From contig OZ023273.1 of assembly GCA_964007475.1 (NCBI GenBank), forward strand, positions 14,335,922 through 14,399,921: DNA of 64,000 bases, given 5' to 3'. The position numbers and the translations under genes are program-made. This DNA comes from Hybos culiciformis (taxonomy: Eukaryota; Arthropoda; Insecta; Diptera; Hybotidae). This document shows positions 1 to 15,836 of the stretch, piece by piece (position 1 is the stretch's first letter; each line of letters starts with the position of its first letter). The notes under the pieces were generated by a model that was not told the DNA's origin, ran no database searches, and saw only the letters and a program-made list of their open reading frames with translations.

Positions 1-3000
1 TTTTCTGCCTTAAATTAATAATTTTGTGGTGGCCGGATTTATTTCTGTCAAAAAAATAATTACAAACAGAACATTAAATTTATAAACAAGGAGTAGTAAG
101 TAGTAGAATCGCAGTGCGTACAACTTTTTCAAATGACTACTTTCAGGCGTCTTTGTATTGCCAGTGCAGTGCTATTACAGACAAAATATTTTTCAATAAA
201 TTTAAAAAGAAAACTTAAACTATACTAAAAAGTAAAAGCTAAAGTTTCATATAAAACTCGAAAACAAATAATTGGATTTTTTCAATATTTTCAACTCAAT
301 AATAATACATTTCATATACATAAAGTTTGATAACAAAGTAGTAATATTTGAGAGTTAGGTACTTCATTATTAAATGTAATTATCGATTTATTAAAAAAAA
401 AAAACTTTAAATTTCTAAAAAAAAAAAACATTTTGATTTAGAATTTATTAGCGCAGAAAACACTATGCCTAACATTAGTTCAATATAGTTCACTTCAATA
501 AAATTATTTGTAATCAAATATATTAAAAAATAAATTTAATTTTAAAGAAGAGTATAGAAAAAAAAATGTGTAAAAATTTGAAGGAATGTGGGGTAAATAT
601 TTAGTTTATACTATTAATTTAAATTTTTTTTTACATTTTCCACAACCACGAAATTTCATTTATAGTTTTTTTTTTTTTAATTTCCCATTTAACTTTACTA
701 TAATTTTTTTCAATACAAATTATAAGCCAAACAGGTATTAGCAAAATGATAAATACTCTATATATTTACTGTTTCCATACATTTAAAATTAGAATTTAAA
801 AATTAGTTAATATACTTAGTTTGTAATCGCACATGTTATGCCTTACAGTGAAATGGTCCATGAAATTTCAAATAATAATAAGTGGCAATTAATAATTTTT
901 ACTTACATTATCCATGGTCAACGAATGCAAATTAAGAAGAAAAAAAAAACAAAATTCAATTAATAATTATTATTTGAAAACAATTTATATAATAATTAAC
1001 AGGGTTTAGTGTGATTTTAAATATTATTTTGTAATTTTTATTCAAAGGTAGTGGAAAAATGTTTAAAACTTTAATAACTTTAAATTCTTGGAATTAAATT
1101 TTGATATTCACTAAGAAATATAATTTTAAAAAAATGGTAAATCCGTCATTATTGACTTATATTATTCATAGTAACAATTAGATTTCTATTTCTTAGAAGC
1201 TAATAAAAATGTCCAATAATAATATTTCACGAATATTTTCGTCAGATATTTTAATTTAAATGGCATAACAACTATTTCTCTATGCAATTCGTATTCCTTA
1301 ATATACATGATGGTATATAACACGTATGTATAAATAATTATACATACTTTGCGTTTACATTATATAGAAAATTCAATTGAGTAATCAATTATTGAACCTG
1401 ATTTGAAAATTGTAGGAGTGTAAAATTGAAAAAATAAAATACCAAAAAAAATATACATAAATATTTATAAATATACAATAATATATATCTAGTATTTATA
1501 TTCAATTTTTTCATTTTTATTTAAAAAAAAATATATACACCCTAAGGGAACGAAATGATTTGCATTCTTTCTCGTTAATAATTTAAAAATCAGATTTAAT
1601 TTTGTTAAATTCCTTAATGTAATCAAATGTAACGAACACAGTACATTACTATGTTATTTAAATAAAATTTTATGTACTTTTACAATTTTCATTTAATTCA
1701 GTTCTTTTTTTTTTCTGTTTTTTTCTATAAATAAATCTATATAAAAAAAAAACATTTAAATGAAATAAAATTTATTTTGAGTCAACCTTTCAGATTTACA
1801 AATATAACAAAAAAAAAAATGTTAAAGTTCGTTAATTCAGAAAAATTAAATTATTTTTTCCATATAATGATGATGTTTCTCCTTTTTAACACTCTCTAGA
1901 GATAATTCAAAAGAAAATTTATTTAATTTTTAGGTATAATAAGGAAGTACATTCAATGACAGTGATGATAAGCTTAAATTATTTTTATTATCCAACATTT
2001 AAAATGGGTTTTTAATTAAACAATTTATTTATAACACTTTCATATAATCAAATTTAAAATAAAAAATATGTATATTAAGATGATTCAAAATAGTGAAGTC
2101 TAAGCACAAAAGAATAATCTACAAAAGGAGGCAGATTAATATTGATGTGATTAAAAAAAACATTAAATATTTGAAAATTTGTACAGTTTTCGTAGGTTTT
2201 ATAATTTTCCTGTTTAGAGAAAACCTTAAGTATATATGTAAACAACTTTCGTATTATTATTATAAAAAGAAAAGTTTTTAAATAAAAAATTGAGAAAAAT
2301 ATTTTCTTTGAAAAATTATTTTTTTTATTTGTTTCAAATTTTGAATGATGAGTCGCAGAAAATATCAGATATCGCCAATTAAAATGGAATAAAGATAAAT
2401 TTATAACTTTGAATTTGATCGTTTTATATTTTTGATAGTAGTGATAGTAAGTTTTGGAAGAGAAAATACACTTAAGAAAATTGTTGATTTTTTGGAATAT
2501 TTAAATTTTTTCCTCACTTTTAATTATTTTCCAACAACTCACAACAATATAATTGTAAAATTAGTGTCAGCAGCAATTTCCGCGGGAGTTTTGAAAATTA
2601 TTCAATATTTGATTTATACTCTAATTTTTGTTTGCTGTTGTGTTTTTTTATTTGTATATACACTACTTTTTGTATTTTATAAATGTATTATTATTTATTA
2701 TAGACCTAAACGTAACAGCCAATATGTGACAATATTAATAAGGGATTGTGAAATCAACATCAAGAAGTTTATAGAAACTCTAAAAATACAGACTTGGATA
2801 ATTTAAAGTTTTTAATTCATATAATGTTTATTATCAAGGACTTAATATATAATATATAATTTTATATATACAATTTATTTACATACACATTGAAACTAAA
2901 TTATATTTCCCGCTTAAAATTAAGTCCTTAATAGTTAAAAAAAAAAAAAAAAAACAAAAAAAGTCACACCAGAAATATATATATTTGTAAATATAAACAA

Positions 3001-6000
3001 TATTAAAATAGTTAATAATTAAAATAATATCACATATAAAAATGAATTCAACCTTGACTGCATTTGCAATTTAGCAAAAATATTAATTTTACAGAATCAA
3101 TTGTGCGTCACTAAACGGTTATAAAAATACCAATTAAAAATACAATATGTTATGAAGTATAAATTATATTTTATATATTTTTAAGTTTTTTTTTTATTAT
3201 TTATTTATTTATTTTTGTTGTTATTAATTTCATGAAAGTCCATTAAAATAATTGTGTTCCTTTTCGGAAAATTTATTTTAAATGTATTTTTGTGAAAATT
3301 TTATTTAGGTATATATCTATAAATAAAATAAGCAAAAATATATCTGTATATAAATCTATATAGAAAAATATATTTTATTAAAATTAAATTATTTTCCGTA
3401 ATATTCTAATTTTAATATTTATTAAATTTTTTGTGTGTTTTAACGACATTCAATTTCTAATAATTATATGAAATAAATAGAATAAATAATTTTTATAATT
3501 TATTTATATATACGGAATTTATATAAAACGATTTTACAAAAATTTAATTTTATAGGACAAATTAAAGAAATAATTGTATAATGTATATTTTATATGAGTA
3601 AAAATTTTTTTGTTCAATAATAATGTTTATATTTTATTTTTATTATAAATATTGAAATTATACTAAATATTATAGTTTAAGTATATACAGCATATTATTT
3701 TGTTTACTTTTATATTCTCTAATACAATATTTAATATAACTTTCTAAAATTCTGTTTAACAAATAAAGAATTAATTTTATAAATTTATATTCACAATAAT
3801 ATTTGATAATTAATTGATTTGAAAAAGAAAATATAGAAAACTCGATAATTATATTGAATTATAATTTTGTTTCATATATATTGACAGAGTTTGGTTCAAT
3901 AATTTGTGCGCTTCAAATTTGATCATCGTGTGTTTCGGCAACTAGAACAATGTCTTATGTAATTAAATTAAATAATTTCCATTTGCTTGCCAATAAACAA
4001 TTTTGTTATTTTTTTACACTCTCATCTTATATGCTCGTAATAATTATTTTGAAATAAAAAAAAAATCTATAATTGAAAATAAAATCAGTTCATTAATGAT
4101 GGCGAAAAATTAATCTAAGTGATTTTGTACAACAATAAAATAAATCATTAATTTACATATACAATATAAGGATACAAAAAAAAGAAAATTTGATTAAAAA
4201 CAAATTATAAAAGAGATTTCAAAATCATTAATCTTTTATTTGTTGATTTTTGTCTTTTTTCCGCTTTAATAATTTATTTCTTTTTTTATCATAAAAAAAA
4301 TACATAAACAACCATTTGCCTACAAAAAGACAAAATAAAAAGAGGATCAATGAACTAATAAACAAAAAAATTCAAGCAATCTTTTACTACAATTATTTCC
4401 TAAGCGAACTTTTGACTTGGACATACATATTATGTATGTGTTACAAATTTTTATTTACCATAATATATTATTACAATATGTAATGTGAATGTTATATTTA
4501 ATTGACCAAAAAATCATGTAAATTAAATCTGGCCATTTTAAACCTGAATATGTACCTTTAAGATCTGCCAGGATTTAAGAACATTACGACGTTTACTAAT
4601 GTTGATAATATGAGAATAAAATCGAGTCAAATTTTATATGATTAAACTCAACATTTATAACTTTAAAATTATTTAAAAATCTCCAAACTAGTTTATTAAA
4701 TTGTTCATAGTCGTGAGAAGTGACATTTTTGCAGTTTATTAAATACTGTCGGAAAAGTATAAAACTTGTCATTTCTTTATCATTTTTGTGTTAAAATAAG
4801 AAATTTGATATTATATTGGTGAAATCAAAAATATTCGATTTTTATACGAACAATTTTTCGCATATTTTTTTTTTATAATTTTCACAAAAACGAAAACATG
4901 GAAAAAACATTTATTTTTTTTTTTTTATTTCTATTTTGAATATTTATACTGACGGATAATTTTATCGAAGGACAAAGTCACAAAAACCTCTGTCATCTTG
5001 TAAATTCAAAATTTTAATGATTTGTTTATTTTTTGATGGATAATTTAAAATACCATCAAAGATAAATGAAAATGACACGCAATACGAAAAAATAAAAAAA
5101 TAAATAAACAAAAGAAAAAATAATTTAAAAACGAAAACAGAAACAATTTTTCATTTTAATGATAATTCTTTGAATTGAATAAATCGAAGTTGAAAAAAAA
5201 TAAATAAAAAAAATTAACAGGAAAAATGAATCGTTTTTCCATTCATTTGACCAATCATTTGAAATAAAAATCTCAAGTTAAAATTTAAAAGTTTTCCAAA
5301 CAAAATAAGGCTTTTCGTAAATAAAATTTTTTTTTGTATGAAATTGAAAACGTAATTAAATTCTTTAACAAAATTTATTGAATATAACTAAATTTAAATT
5401 TCAGTAATGAAAAAAATTTCCATTCTACAGTCTTTTAATCGATTCTTTTAAACTCTTCAAGATAACTATCAACCATTATTATAGAATGATTATAATCTTT
5501 TAAATGATAGCATATATATAAAAACTTTCCCTTGCTATTATTATATGAATAGTATGTACTTTCGTTTCCTCATTCCAACATCAAAGTTATTAATACTGTT
5601 GTGGCATTGAGATTTATCTGAATTACTTTTTAAATATTTTTAAAAGCATTTTTTATTTTGTGTTTTATTCACTACGTTCAAAGCATTATTATTTTTGAAG
5701 GTTTATCTCTTCAAGACGCAACAAACAAAAAAGTCTTCTGTGCAACAAAATTTGAAAGGAAAAGCCTTTTTTTAATATTATTTAGAATCTTCGTCGTGTT
5801 AAACATTTAATTCCAAATTATTCAAAAATATGCAAAAAAATTATGTAATCATGATAATACTCTTCTTTGCTTCATATATATGTGTATAAACATAAGAAAT
5901 TTTGATTTCAGTTTTTATTTAAATTTTGTTTTTTTTTTTCATTTACTTTTAAAAGTTTTTGTTATGCCAAATTTTATAAACTTGTGATCAGCTAACTATT

Positions 6001-9000
6001 TTTCTTTTACTGGGTGTGCAACGAATCTTTTTTTTTTATTTTTTTGTATTTATAATATTTATATAAGTACATATGTAAATTTTTGTACTAATTTGTATCG
6101 TTGTCCTCCTATTTTTATTTTAGAAAATTTTTTAATAATGATCCACTTGAAACAAATCCTATAGGTTGGACTTAGTTATAAAAACCATTTGGTGTTCATG
6201 TAATTTGTCGCTTAGATAAATTCTTTATATTTGTACGTAAATCAAAATTAATTTTTATAGTAATAATTATTGAAAAGTAGGTTTGTTTTTGGACACATTT
6301 TTTTGGAAGCTAAATAGTAAAAAAAAAATTAAATAAAAATATACACACATTTCCAATTATTCAAATTGATTGCTATCAAGCAATAATTCAAAAGAGTTCA
6401 ATAATAAATATAATAACTTCGAAGAACGCACTTGAATAAATCGGTGCCTCTCACTTCATATTGCATCGAGCTAGTGCAATATTATCTTTAAAAAATGCAT
6501 TGTACATTTCTGAAGTATTCTTTTTCAGTAACGAATTAGCGACAACTAATATATACCTTGAGCATTTTGAAGAAATTTATATATTTGGGCAAAACTTATT
6601 CATTTATTACCACATTCCATGCATGCGCGATTTTTTTTTTTATGATTTTTTTCGCGCTAATTTTTTTATGTTAATTTTTTGAAAAGACGTTAACAATCTG
6701 TAATTTATGATACTACCAAAGATTATGTTTCAAATATTAAATTGTTTTTTTATTTGTTATAAGAGTATAAAATTTAGAAAATTAAAAGTAAAAAAAAAAT
6801 AAAAATAAATAAATAAAGCACATTAATACGTGAAACATTTATTTAACACATTTTATTTGTTAAAAAAATGTTTAAAAAATATTTTTGAAAAGGAAAAGTT
6901 ATCTTTATTCCTATTATGACTTAAAATTTTAATTGAAGTGTAGGAGGATTGTTTCATTCATTTATGGAATTTTCAATGCTTTCTAACAAATATGTTGTAG
7001 TAAACATTTAGTTATGGGTTTTTTATAGGAAATCTTCCAAAAATTGAAATTGCTATTCAATCACTTATATCCAATGCTGATTAACGACGCAGATTACAAA
7101 ATTCAAGGGCTATGATTAAATACTGGTGAGGAAAAACTGGTTTGACCATTAATTTAATACGAATAAAACGTACAAAAAAAACCTAACTGAACTTCCCTTA
7201 ATTAATATTACATTTTCTGTATATTATTAAGTAAATTTAACTAAATTTAATATGATGCATGGTAGTTGATAGTTAAGTTCAAATAGTTTTTTTATTTTCA
7301 ATTATATAAAAAATATACTTTGTTACAGAATTCATAAAATATTATTATACATTAAAAATTACATACATATATATGAATGATGTATTTAAAATTTAAGTTC
7401 ATCTTGCATAAAAAATATGGGAGCAGTACAAATATAACAAAAGAAAGATGTATAATTAGGCAGCTTACATGCACATAGAACAATTTATTATGCTTGTCAT
7501 ATTAGACAATACTGAATATTAAATATTCATATGTATATATAATTTATTATATAAGTAATGTGTTTTATATACATATACATGTACATACATTTTAGTACAT
7601 TGAATATTTAGGATGTAAATAAAATGTTATAAATATGTAATTATTTTTATATGTTTTTATCTATCATAAAAGACTTAAAATATTATTTATAAATCTGTGA
7701 GAACTTATTTTTGATAATGATTTGCTTACATAATGAGTTAGGGTAAAATTTTTGAATAAAATGTATGTATAAAAAGTGTAATATATTATATAAGAATCTG
7801 AATTTATGATGTATTTATGTTTTGTATATAAATATATACAATATATTATTAACTATCACAATGTTAGAATTCAAGTATAAATTTTATCCTTTTAATTTAT
7901 AATACAAATAATAAATAAATGTCTCTGCTGGAACTTTAAAATTATGCAACTTAAATTATTTAAGTTGAAATAAAATTTAAAAAAAAAATTTATTATGTTT
8001 TGAGTAAAAATTTTTTTCTGATATTGAACTTTGGTGGCATATAACACAGTAAAATTATTTTCAAAAAAAAATGTAATATCGAAACTCCTAATAAAAGCGA
8101 AATGTCTTGCGGAATGATAATTTCAAAATCAAGAAATGTATTAGAATTAGAAAAAAACATCAATACATGTCATTTTAAGATTTGACACATGATTGTTAAA
8201 TTCTTAAAGTGATATTTTTTTGTGTATACATATTCAGAATTTTCTTTCGTGATAATCAAAAGATTAAAAATTCTTCCAATATTCATTTTATAATATTTTA
8301 TGTTTGTTTTTATTTATCAGAAAAAGATTATCACAGTCTTCTTCTATATATATGAAATGTATTTAAAAAAAAAAATCGGATCAAAATAATAACAATGTAA
8401 ACTTTTTATCAAAAAAAAAACAAACAAATATATTACGTTTATGTATAATGTATATTATACATACTTTTTTTTTGTTTTAAAAAAAACTTGTATATGTTTC
8501 TCAGAAAAATTTTATTCTTATGTTCATTATAAAATATTCCAAGAAAAAAAATAAATAATTGGATTAAAATTTGGTGAACTTAATAAGATTAAATTTTGTT
8601 GTATTAAAAATTAAAATATATAAATATGTACATAAAATAAGAATGAAACAAAAATTGAAATTCTCATTAACATAATTATAAACAATTTTTTAATACGATT
8701 CTTATATAAGATTAGTAAAATATAATTAATAATTTCCGTTTCATTTCAATCCTCATCAGTTTTAGATTATCTTCCTGTTCATTTATGTTATAGTAAGTTT
8801 TCGACTATATATTTGTGAATATTAATCGAAAACGTAGATTTTCGAAAAATCATTTTCCAGCCGTCGAGTTCAATCCGAAAATCATACATCTTTAATTCAG
8901 CTTATTGCCAAAGTTTTGAAAACTGGTTTCTTCTTTTTTTTTGTAATTTTCTTAAATTCATAAAAAAAAAAAATAAAATGATAAAACAAAAACACACGTT

Positions 9001-12000
9001 AAAGAAAATCTTTTTTTTTCCTATAATCCATTTAAGGGATTTGAAAAATATTTTCAAACAAAAAAAATTCATTATCTCTCGCAATTGTTGCTTTCAAGTT
9101 TTATTACCATCGTTTGTCTTTTATATACTTACATATATAATAAGAATAAGAGCTTGCAATGTTTTACAAGCTGTAAATTTTCCGCAGTATAATCCTTCTT
9201 GGCTTAAAATCGATTAATGCCCTTGCCATAAGGTTTTATCTTTAAATATACATTTTTTTTTTTTTAATCTTTATATTTTTCACATAAAAATTATTTTTAT
9301 AATATATAACACATTCATATTACATTTTAACTATATACAAGTCTGCCGTTATTTGACTAAATGAAAATATACGTATAATGAAAGTTCGTATAATAATGAT
9401 ATTCAGTGTAATAATCGTCATAATGTGTATTTTGATGTAAGAAAATAAAGGAAAAATATACTTGAAAAGATTTTAAAGTGATTTTTCGCCACTTATTTTT
9501 TTTATCAAAACAGATAATTTTCTGTCACGCAGATTTTAAGAATATTTCACGAATTCTTTGGCCAGTTACTTAGATGTACAATATATGTATAAACCATTAT
9601 ATCACTAATTTCCATATTATAACTGGTTAAGGATTTTACGTTAATAGAATTATGTCTGCCAGCACATTCGTAGCATGCGAAACTAAAACTACATATTGAT
9701 ATAAATTAATTTTATATTTATGTACCTAAATATTCGTAACAATCTTCTTTGTTTAGATATTTCTAATTATGTATACACTACGCTCATCATGTTCAATTTA
9801 AATATTTGGATATAAGCCTTTTTATCTTACAAAGGTAGTCCAAATATCAGATAATGTTTGCTTACAAAGAAGGATAACAATCTGTTCAGTGAAAAAGAAC
9901 AAGCTTTCTTGCTTCACATGTTTTATTGCTGTGAAAATCATTAATGATTATATCTGTTGTCTTTAACCAGAAATAAAATAAAAAAAAAAAAACCAAAATA
10001 TTTAGAAGCAATATTATTTTAGGGAATGGAAACTTGTTTTTCAAAATTTACAAAATTAATCTAGAAATATTGAATTTTTATATGTTGTATATATTATGTT
10101 TGTTCTATATATATGAACTTATGAACATAATTTTTGAATTATCAAGGGCTATAAATTTTGGTTAATAAATTTTTTGTTCATATGGGAAAGGGTTTGAAAC
10201 AAATATCGTTCTATAATCGTGTTTAGAATTAATTGAAATTTTCATTGCAATAATATTCATACATATATTCAACTAATTATGTTACGAATTCATCATTAAA
10301 AAAAAACCTACACTTATATTTTTATCTATAAATTCTTTTTTAAAATATATATTTATATTTATACTTATATTTACACTTATAGTGGAAAAAATTTGATTCA
10401 TGTAGGAATTTTGAAAATTTAACAATATGATTATCTATTTTATGTAGGTACAAAGATACGAATTAAAAATAATATATATTTTTTTTAAATTTTATAAAAA
10501 TCTATATTAAAATATTATTGGGATAGTGCTTTAATGAGCATTGTATGATTTAATTTTGTTTTATTTGGATAAATTCATAGATAAAACCAATAATTTTAAT
10601 TAAAAACCAAATAAGTATGTTTACATATATATCTGAAAAATCTGATAATTGTGACAAATTTAAATAAGTGTTTGGATAGATTCTTTGACATGTATTTAGT
10701 GAGGATTAAATAATAAATTACTCAAACATTAATATTTAAATAAAAATAAATAAAAAACATAAAAAGTAAATTAAATATGGAGCTCTTTTAAACATTTCCA
10801 TTTAAGAATTAAGATACTTAAATTTTAAGAACAGCTAAATATATTTTTATAGTTCCTTTAGTACTATATAAAAATATAATAATTTTTATCGAGATCCAGA
10901 CCACAGTCTGAATCCTTAGAAAAAATTGCGGTCTAATCATTTTGTAAGTTCCTCTAACGCACATCTATCTTTTTAATACACTTATCCAAATTTTAAAAAA
11001 AATATTTACATTATAATGTATTTTATATGAAAATTATTTAGACCCTCGCCTAATTGATAGCCTCTAACAACCAAATCTCGAATTTCATATGTATAATGAT
11101 AATGCACAAGTTAAGTATTCTTAAGAAGGCTTGAAATTAAACGAAAATACAAATATTAGGAAAGATTGCGGAATATTTTTATACGTAACTTTACCATATT
11201 ATGTCAATTATAAGTAAATAAATGCTCCTATTTTGTATTCTATGAAAACATAAAATTAAAAAAATATTTATAAATTATCAAATTTATATTTTAGAATTAA
11301 AACTAGAAAATAAACATTCTACACTTTGACTTTGAATTATAAATAGAAAAATGATCGAAATGGAAAAAGAAATTTCTTCAACATTTTGAAATAATTAAAA
11401 ATAATAAAAATAAAAATAAATAATAAATAATCGTAATAAGTTTTAAATGCAATGCTGATGATTTAGTAACTTTTTCAATATGAATTCTTGAATTTGTTTT
11501 AAAATAAAATAATCTATTAAAAGTGCTTGATAAAATAATCTCCAAATCATATTTTGATATAATTGTTCTACTTCTCCATTCAAAATTTCATACACATATC
11601 TATAAGTATTATGTTCAATATAATATATTTTTTTATTCCAATTTTTAGTACTTTTAAAAATATTTTATAATAATAGTACATATTTTATTATTCTTAGATT
11701 ATCAAGGTTGAATTTTGATAAAAAAAAAACTTTTATCTATATAGTTTTAAGATTAAAATCCTTTTCGAATAAGATTATATACATAGTACCTAACTAACTT
11801 TATTTTATTTTATGCATTTTAATTTTTTATTTCATATTCCATTATATATATATTTTTAAATTAAGAATAAGAATTATTGTTTCCACTTAAATTATACTGA
11901 AATTTATTAAAATACAAATTTTTATTAAAATATACATTAAAAGCTTTTTTTGAATAAAAATTAAATGCATATTATACTTAAGTATATACCTATAAATTAA

Positions 12001-15000
12001 ATTAATAAATATTATTTTAAACAACATAATTTTTTTTTCCACTCTGTTCAAAATTTAAGAATTACATGCATTGAATTACAATAATATTAAAATATAATCT
12101 GTTATTACAGTCCTTAGACCAGCAAGAGATAAATAAAGTGACGGTAATTTTTCATAGTAAAGTTTATCATCAATTCAGAAGTAATTTCTTTTTAAAGTTT
12201 TTAGTTTTTATTATTTTCCATATTATAAGTACGGTATCTAGGAATTTTTCATAAAAAAAAGTATAAACTTTTGTATAAAAAATAAAAACCTTTAAGAATA
12301 TAATTAAATTTGAGCTTTGTTGAACTTAAGAAAAAAAATGATTTTACCTATTACAATAATGCATTAAGCGTCATAATATCGGGGTGGCCCTGATTGTTTT
12401 AGGTTAGTAATTTTTGTACTTGATGCAAAAATCATAATATATAGTTCAGACACCCAATTATCGCCTGATGCATGAAATAGTTCAACCTATAAAAAAGTAT
12501 ATTTTTTATTACTTATTATTTTTAAATTTTTTCTTTATTTTTCTTTATTATTTTTACTTGACCAAATATCACGTTTCTTTTGTTTCCTTAATAAATGAAG
12601 TCATGCACATTTAGAATAATAAGAGATGTGTTTAATAATGGAGTGCATAATCCGTCGAAATTATTAAAATTTAATATACTATACAATTCATTTTAAGATT
12701 ATTTAGTTTTCTATTTTCAGAATTTTCAATCACAATTTATTAATTTCTTTAGGCTGCTCCATAAGTTTGATAAATTTAAACATTATTGTAATATTATAAA
12801 ATAAAAACTCAGTTGATGAGACAGCTGTAAATTTATAGTAGAAACATAATTTGTAACAACCTAAAACTTAGTTATTTTTTGGCAGTATGTGATCAAAATC
12901 TTTCGTTTATTATTTTGTCTTAAATGTGTATAACAAATAATTGTAGCAAAAATTGCCAAATAAGAATTAAGGTATTTATGGTTTTTTTTACTAAAAAAAT
13001 ATTACTATACCCATATGTACAGAAATATTGAAAAGAAAAGTACGAGATACTTGTCCTTGCTGCGAAAAATATATAACCTTATTTATCAAATAATTCAGTA
13101 TGACCTACATATCTGTGTATGTACAAAGCAAGGGATATATAGAAACTCTAGCTGTTGTATAGACTTTAGTTTATTGTAAATTGAATAATTTGTATTTTCT
13201 ATTGAAAAAGATAAGTTAGTGTCAAAAATTCAATGTAATGAAATTATGAAAAAGAAAGAGGGCTATAGAGGATCTAATAACAAATTAGATTAGTTTTTAT
13301 GCACCGCTTACAAAAATTATACAGCTGAATTTAAATTTCGGAAACAATAATAATCTGGCAGTGGTTTAACTGAATTTCCAACAAATTAAAACAAATATTT
13401 TAATTTTAATTATTTAAAAATCTAATAATTAAGTCAGCTACCCCATTAAATATTACAAAAGAAAATCTTGAGAATTTTATTTCTAAAAAGACATCAATAT
13501 AAGCTTTTTTGTTAGAAGTGCCACATATGTAATAGAAGAATGAAAACTTGCTTAAGTGTTTTATATTTTGAAAAGCTTCTAATATTCTCTGAACTTTTTC
13601 AATGGCTATTTTATAGAGATAATGCATTTCTCATAATAAAACAAATAAAGCTAGCTTTTCCTGTTACAAAAATTTAACACCACTTGAAAATATTACAATA
13701 TTATTTTGATATTCCAAAAATGAAATCTCAAATTTTTCAAATTTGCTTTTTTTTATATGGTTTTATTTGTATACAGAAATCGAATATTATGTCCTAAGTA
13801 TAGCATGACATAGAGAGCATAACTATATATTGAAAAAACTATACATACATTTATTATTATTTTCAATTTATTTAATTTTCTTCTATTTTCTTCTATGTAG
13901 TTGTTAAGTGTGTTAGGAAAACAAACATTAGCTCTACAAAAAGGCACTTAAATCAGATTTTTACTAAACGAATGAAAATTTGCACAAAGGGTAAAGAACA
14001 TTAATTAAATTGCAATGGCATTTTTTGGATAATAACCTTAAGGTTTATGATTTTATAATTAATGAATTAAGTTATTTACTACCTATTTTTAATGTTTTCA
14101 CATAAAAAGAAAAATTTTTTTTTTACATTTTTTTTTACATTTATGTAATTTAATCCTGAAATGAAAAATTTTTATGTATAAGGATTAACTTTAGAACACC
14201 TTATCAAAATTTTAATAAGTCTTAGAATAAATATGTTTATAGTATATTCAAGGAGAACGATTAATTTCCTTTCGGTTTTATGACAAAAAAGAAAAAAACT
14301 TATAATAAGTGGATTATCAAAGGTTTTTGTGGTGAAAAATATTCGTTCACAATTTTATATTTATATCTACTTATTTTATCTATAACTATTATCTACGCGC
14401 ATAAATCAAATTTAATCTCAAATTTTAAATAAATCAAAGCTTGAAAAAAATTTTCAAAGAACTGTTAAATTTTTCTTTTTTCTCAATATTATATTGTCTG
14501 CGGATGCACCTGAGAAATAAAATGGAAAAACTAGAAAACATTATTTTATTTAGAAAATATTTATTCAGTTGTTACTTTTCACGCACAAAACTAAAATGCA
14601 AATATATAGCTAACTACTCCCAAAGGACTCTGAAAAATAAATTTGACTGTATAGTCAAGCATAAAGCTGACTTTTACCTATGAACTGATATTAAACATTA
14701 CACCATCAGTACTATTCAGTACTGTTCTGATTTTATATCTACTTTATATAAATTTCGTTCAATTTCATATAAATAAAAAAAGAAAAATATTTATTCGTTG
14801 TTTTTTTATTGTCGTTTATTACCTAAACAACAACAAAAACAACAACAAAATTACATTAAAAATTTTATGTAAACAATTCTTGAATTATTATGTTTGTAAA
14901 TTTTTACAATGTAAAAATTTTTTCCTAAAAAATATTTACTTGAAATTCTTTAAATTTCTTAACTTTTTTTTTCGAACTTTTTGCTATAATTTTGTTTTTC

Positions 15001-15760
15001 CCTTTTTTCTGTTTTTTTTTTTTTTTGTGCCTGAAGCTATAAACTAAAATCCATGAAATATTCATAGGGATAAATTTTATTTCCTCATGCTAACCGCAAA
15101 GCGAAAAATTTATAATTTTATAAAAGCGAAGAAATTGCATTTTTTCTTCTTTTTATTTTTATTTTTGTGTATTTTTATATTTTTTGTATTTTTTGTATTT
15201 TTGTTTTTTGTTTTCAGGAATTACAGAGTTTATTTTTGTGGAAAGTCTTTTATTTTGGTTGAATTAAAAGTGAATAAAAGTTATATTTTTTTGAGTTTTG
15301 TTGAGATTTTTTTTTTTTTGTTTTTTCACCTTAATAAAGAATATTTCTTAAATATATTTTTGGTTTTTCTATTTTCATCCTATTTTCAGAGTGTCAAAGG
15401 ACAGTAGTGTTTACAAGAGGATTTATTGAGAATACCAATAACCAAAGTGTCAAAAAAAAACTACAAAAAAAAATATATGTACTATTACTATATGATTTTG
15501 GTCATATTTTAAATTTTGATTTAACAATAATTTAAAGAAGAAGGCGTGATAAATTTGTATTTATTTTCTAGTCAAAGCGCATTGAATATAATTCGACTTA
15601 AAATGATATGGCATCAAAACAGAAAACATTATTACTCGTATACTCATTATTTAGTAAAAACTTACATAACTTTCATTCTTCAAATGGTTATTCATAAATA
15701 AACAAAATAAAAATAACTAAACTAAAATATAAAATATCATTTTGACATAATAGTTGAAAA
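1..15760. other. Gene-free AT-rich stretch
   Basis: I find no gene that I can support here. The sequence is almost uniformly AT-rich, with many A or T runs of 8 to 18 bases (for example 2937-2954) and TA/TATG/TTA microsatellite patches. The open frames present are short, biased to Phe, Leu, Ile, Lys and Asn, mostly begin at TTG or GTG rather than ATG, and show no recognisable domain. It could be intergenic DNA or part of a very long intron of a gene lying outside the window. Confidence 0.7.
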
Positions 15761-15836
15761 GAGGCCTGTCCAACGTGTGGCTCTTGAGCTAACATGTGTC
15801 TCCCTTAGATTTATTACGTGGCTTCCAATATAAATA
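15761..15836. mobile_element. hAT-like transposon terminal fragment (tentative)
   Basis: The segment starting gaggcctgtccaacgtgtgg and continuing with a gctcttgagc-like motif and acatgtgtctccc resembles the degenerate ends of many animal hAT elements, which typically start CAG-G-tGTCCAACgtGTGGC. I see no matching opposite end or target duplication, so it is probably a solo, decayed terminus. The assignment rests on remembered terminal motifs only. Confidence 0.3.

Noticed and set aside
2432..2806. 124-codon membrane-like open frame (+)
   Set aside because: Starts at TTG, no recognisable family, and no neighbouring exons found. I considered a chemoreceptor exon but saw no signature motif.
15087..15407. 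106-codon Phe/Leu-rich open frame (+)
   Set aside because: Despite an ATG it is mostly translated poly-T tract; the membrane-like appearance is an artefact of composition.
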